DNA from: Candidatus Profundicultor aquiphilus
GTDB taxonomy: Bacteria; Atribacterota; Atribacteria; Atribacterales; Caldatribacteriaceae
Direction: 5' to 3'
DNA: 6,392 nucleotides
Assembly: GCA_013314795.1 (NCBI GenBank)
Contig: JABUEZ010000130.1
Span: forward strand, 1-6,392
Part shown: piece by piece, positions 5,887-6,392 of the stretch
How the letters are laid out: the number at the start of each line of letters is the position of its first letter
How positions within the stretch are numbered: position 1 is the stretch's first letter
Made by a program: the position numbers and the translations under genes
Notes under the pieces: model-generated
What the model was told of the DNA's origin: nothing
Database searches by the model: none
Seen by the model: only the letters and a program-made list of their open reading frames with translations

Positions 5887-6392
5887 ATGGAGGTCATAGA
5901 TCTAACGCTTCCCCTTTTTTCAGGTTGTCCTGCTTTTCCGGGGCAACCCGCGGTTACCATTTTCCCCTGGCATGACTTGTCGCTCCATGGGAGCAGAACC
6001 CATGCCCTTTTTATGGTGGACCATACCGGGACTCATGTTGACGTCCCGGCTCACTTTGTGCAAGAGGGAAGAACGGTTGAAACAATGGACCCGGGGAAAT
6101 TCATAGGTGAGGCCATAACCCTTGATGTATCTTCTTGTGTACCGAAAGGTATCCTCAATCTCCCCGAGTTCCGTTCTCTTTTGGAGAAAACCATAGAAAA
6201 TACTATCGTTCTTCTTTACACTGGCATTGATGCCCTTTTTGGGAAAGCAGAGTACTTTCAACAGCAATTCAGTATTTCCGAAGAAGTGGCCAATTTTCTG
6301 GTGGAACAAAAAGTAAAAGGGGTAGGAATTGATGCCCCCAGTATCGATTCCTACCCCTTTGCAGCTCATCGTATTTTCCTTGCTCATGAAAT
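5887..6392 (+). CDS. Cyclase family / kynurenine formamidase-like metal-dependent hydrolase (3' truncated)
   Basis: The frame is open from the ATG at 5887 to the window edge, giving 168 residues of a family whose members have about 200-260. It starts with MEVIDLTLPLFSGCPAFPGQP, the usual opening of the Pfam Cyclase family. The metal-binding signature HTGTHVDVPAH is at residues 46-56 (H46, H50, D52, H56), and GIDAPSID at 147-154 matches the conserved 'G.d..SiD' segment. H161 lies where the family has a conserved His; the following conserved Glu is probably E168 or beyond the edge. Members hydrolyse amide bonds (N-formylkynurenine, isatin) or lactam/ester-like compounds with Zn or Mn. No tryptophan-degradation genes are visible, so the substrate is left open. 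AAGGGA five bases upstream is the ribosome site. The start lies two bases after the DUF6485 stop. Confidence 0.92.
   Translation, partial: MEVIDLTLPLFSGCPAFPGQPAVTIFPWHDLSLHGSRTHALFMVDHTGTHVDVPAHFVQEGRTVETMDPGKFIGEAITLDVSSCVPKGILNLPEFRSLLEKTIENTIVLLYTGIDALFGKAEYFQQQFSISEEVANFLVEQKVKGVGIDAPSIDSYPFAAHRIFLAHE
6316..6360. repeat. Near-perfect 18-bp inverted repeat inside the cyclase-family gene
   Basis: Arm 6316-6333 pairs with arm 6343-6360 over 18 positions, with 17 Watson-Crick pairs and one G-T pair (6330/6346), around a nine-base loop (6334-6342). It encodes the conserved GVGIDAPSIDSYPF region. On the plus strand no T tract follows. On the minus strand the stem runs into a T-rich stretch (bases 6315-6308 read TACTTTTT), so it has the shape of a terminator for antisense transcription. 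It could also be chance reinforced by codon choice. Confidence 0.8.

Overview
The window is bacterial, of moderate GC content, with tightly packed genes, strong purine-rich Shine-Dalgarno sites, short gaps and one TTG start. The style would suit an anaerobic, possibly thermophilic carbohydrate-using lineage such as Atribacterota/Caldatribacteriota, Firmicutes or Thermotogae. That placement is a guess from gene style; the sequence contains no taxonomic marker.

Layout. (1) Bases 1-3829 on the plus strand form a sugar-uptake-type operon: the C-terminal half of a SorC-family regulator (cut by the window edge), a long family 1 extracellular solute-binding protein, and two MalF/MalG-type permeases. 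No ATPase gene is in view. The regulator and binding-protein genes overlap by one base (TAATG). A perfect hairpin separates the binding-protein gene from the first permease gene. A strong intrinsic terminator ends the operon, and it lies inside the last codons of the next, convergent gene. (2) Bases 3836-4906 on the minus strand encode an AI-2E (PerM/YdiK-like) family membrane protein. (3) Bases 4907-4986 are an 80-bp divergent control region with overlapping promoters facing both ways. (4) Bases 4987-6392 on the plus strand form a second operon: a family 2-type glycosyltransferase with features reminiscent of glucosyl-3-phosphoglycerate synthase, a 66-residue eight-cysteine DUF6485 protein, and a cyclase/kynurenine-formamidase-family hydrolase cut by the right edge.

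How the genes fit together. The first operon is a coherent unit: the regulator probably senses a phosphorylated sugar and controls uptake of the cognate saccharide. It must borrow an ATPase from outside the visible region. The second operon has no obvious shared pathway; its genes are linked by overlap or near-contact and so are probably translationally coupled.

I see no mobile element, CRISPR array, tRNA or rRNA. No clearly new multi-gene system is evident. The least ordinary signals are an 18-bp inverted repeat inside the cyclase gene, the terminator encoded within the convergent reading frame, and the Cys-rich DUF6485 gene wedged between two enzyme genes.
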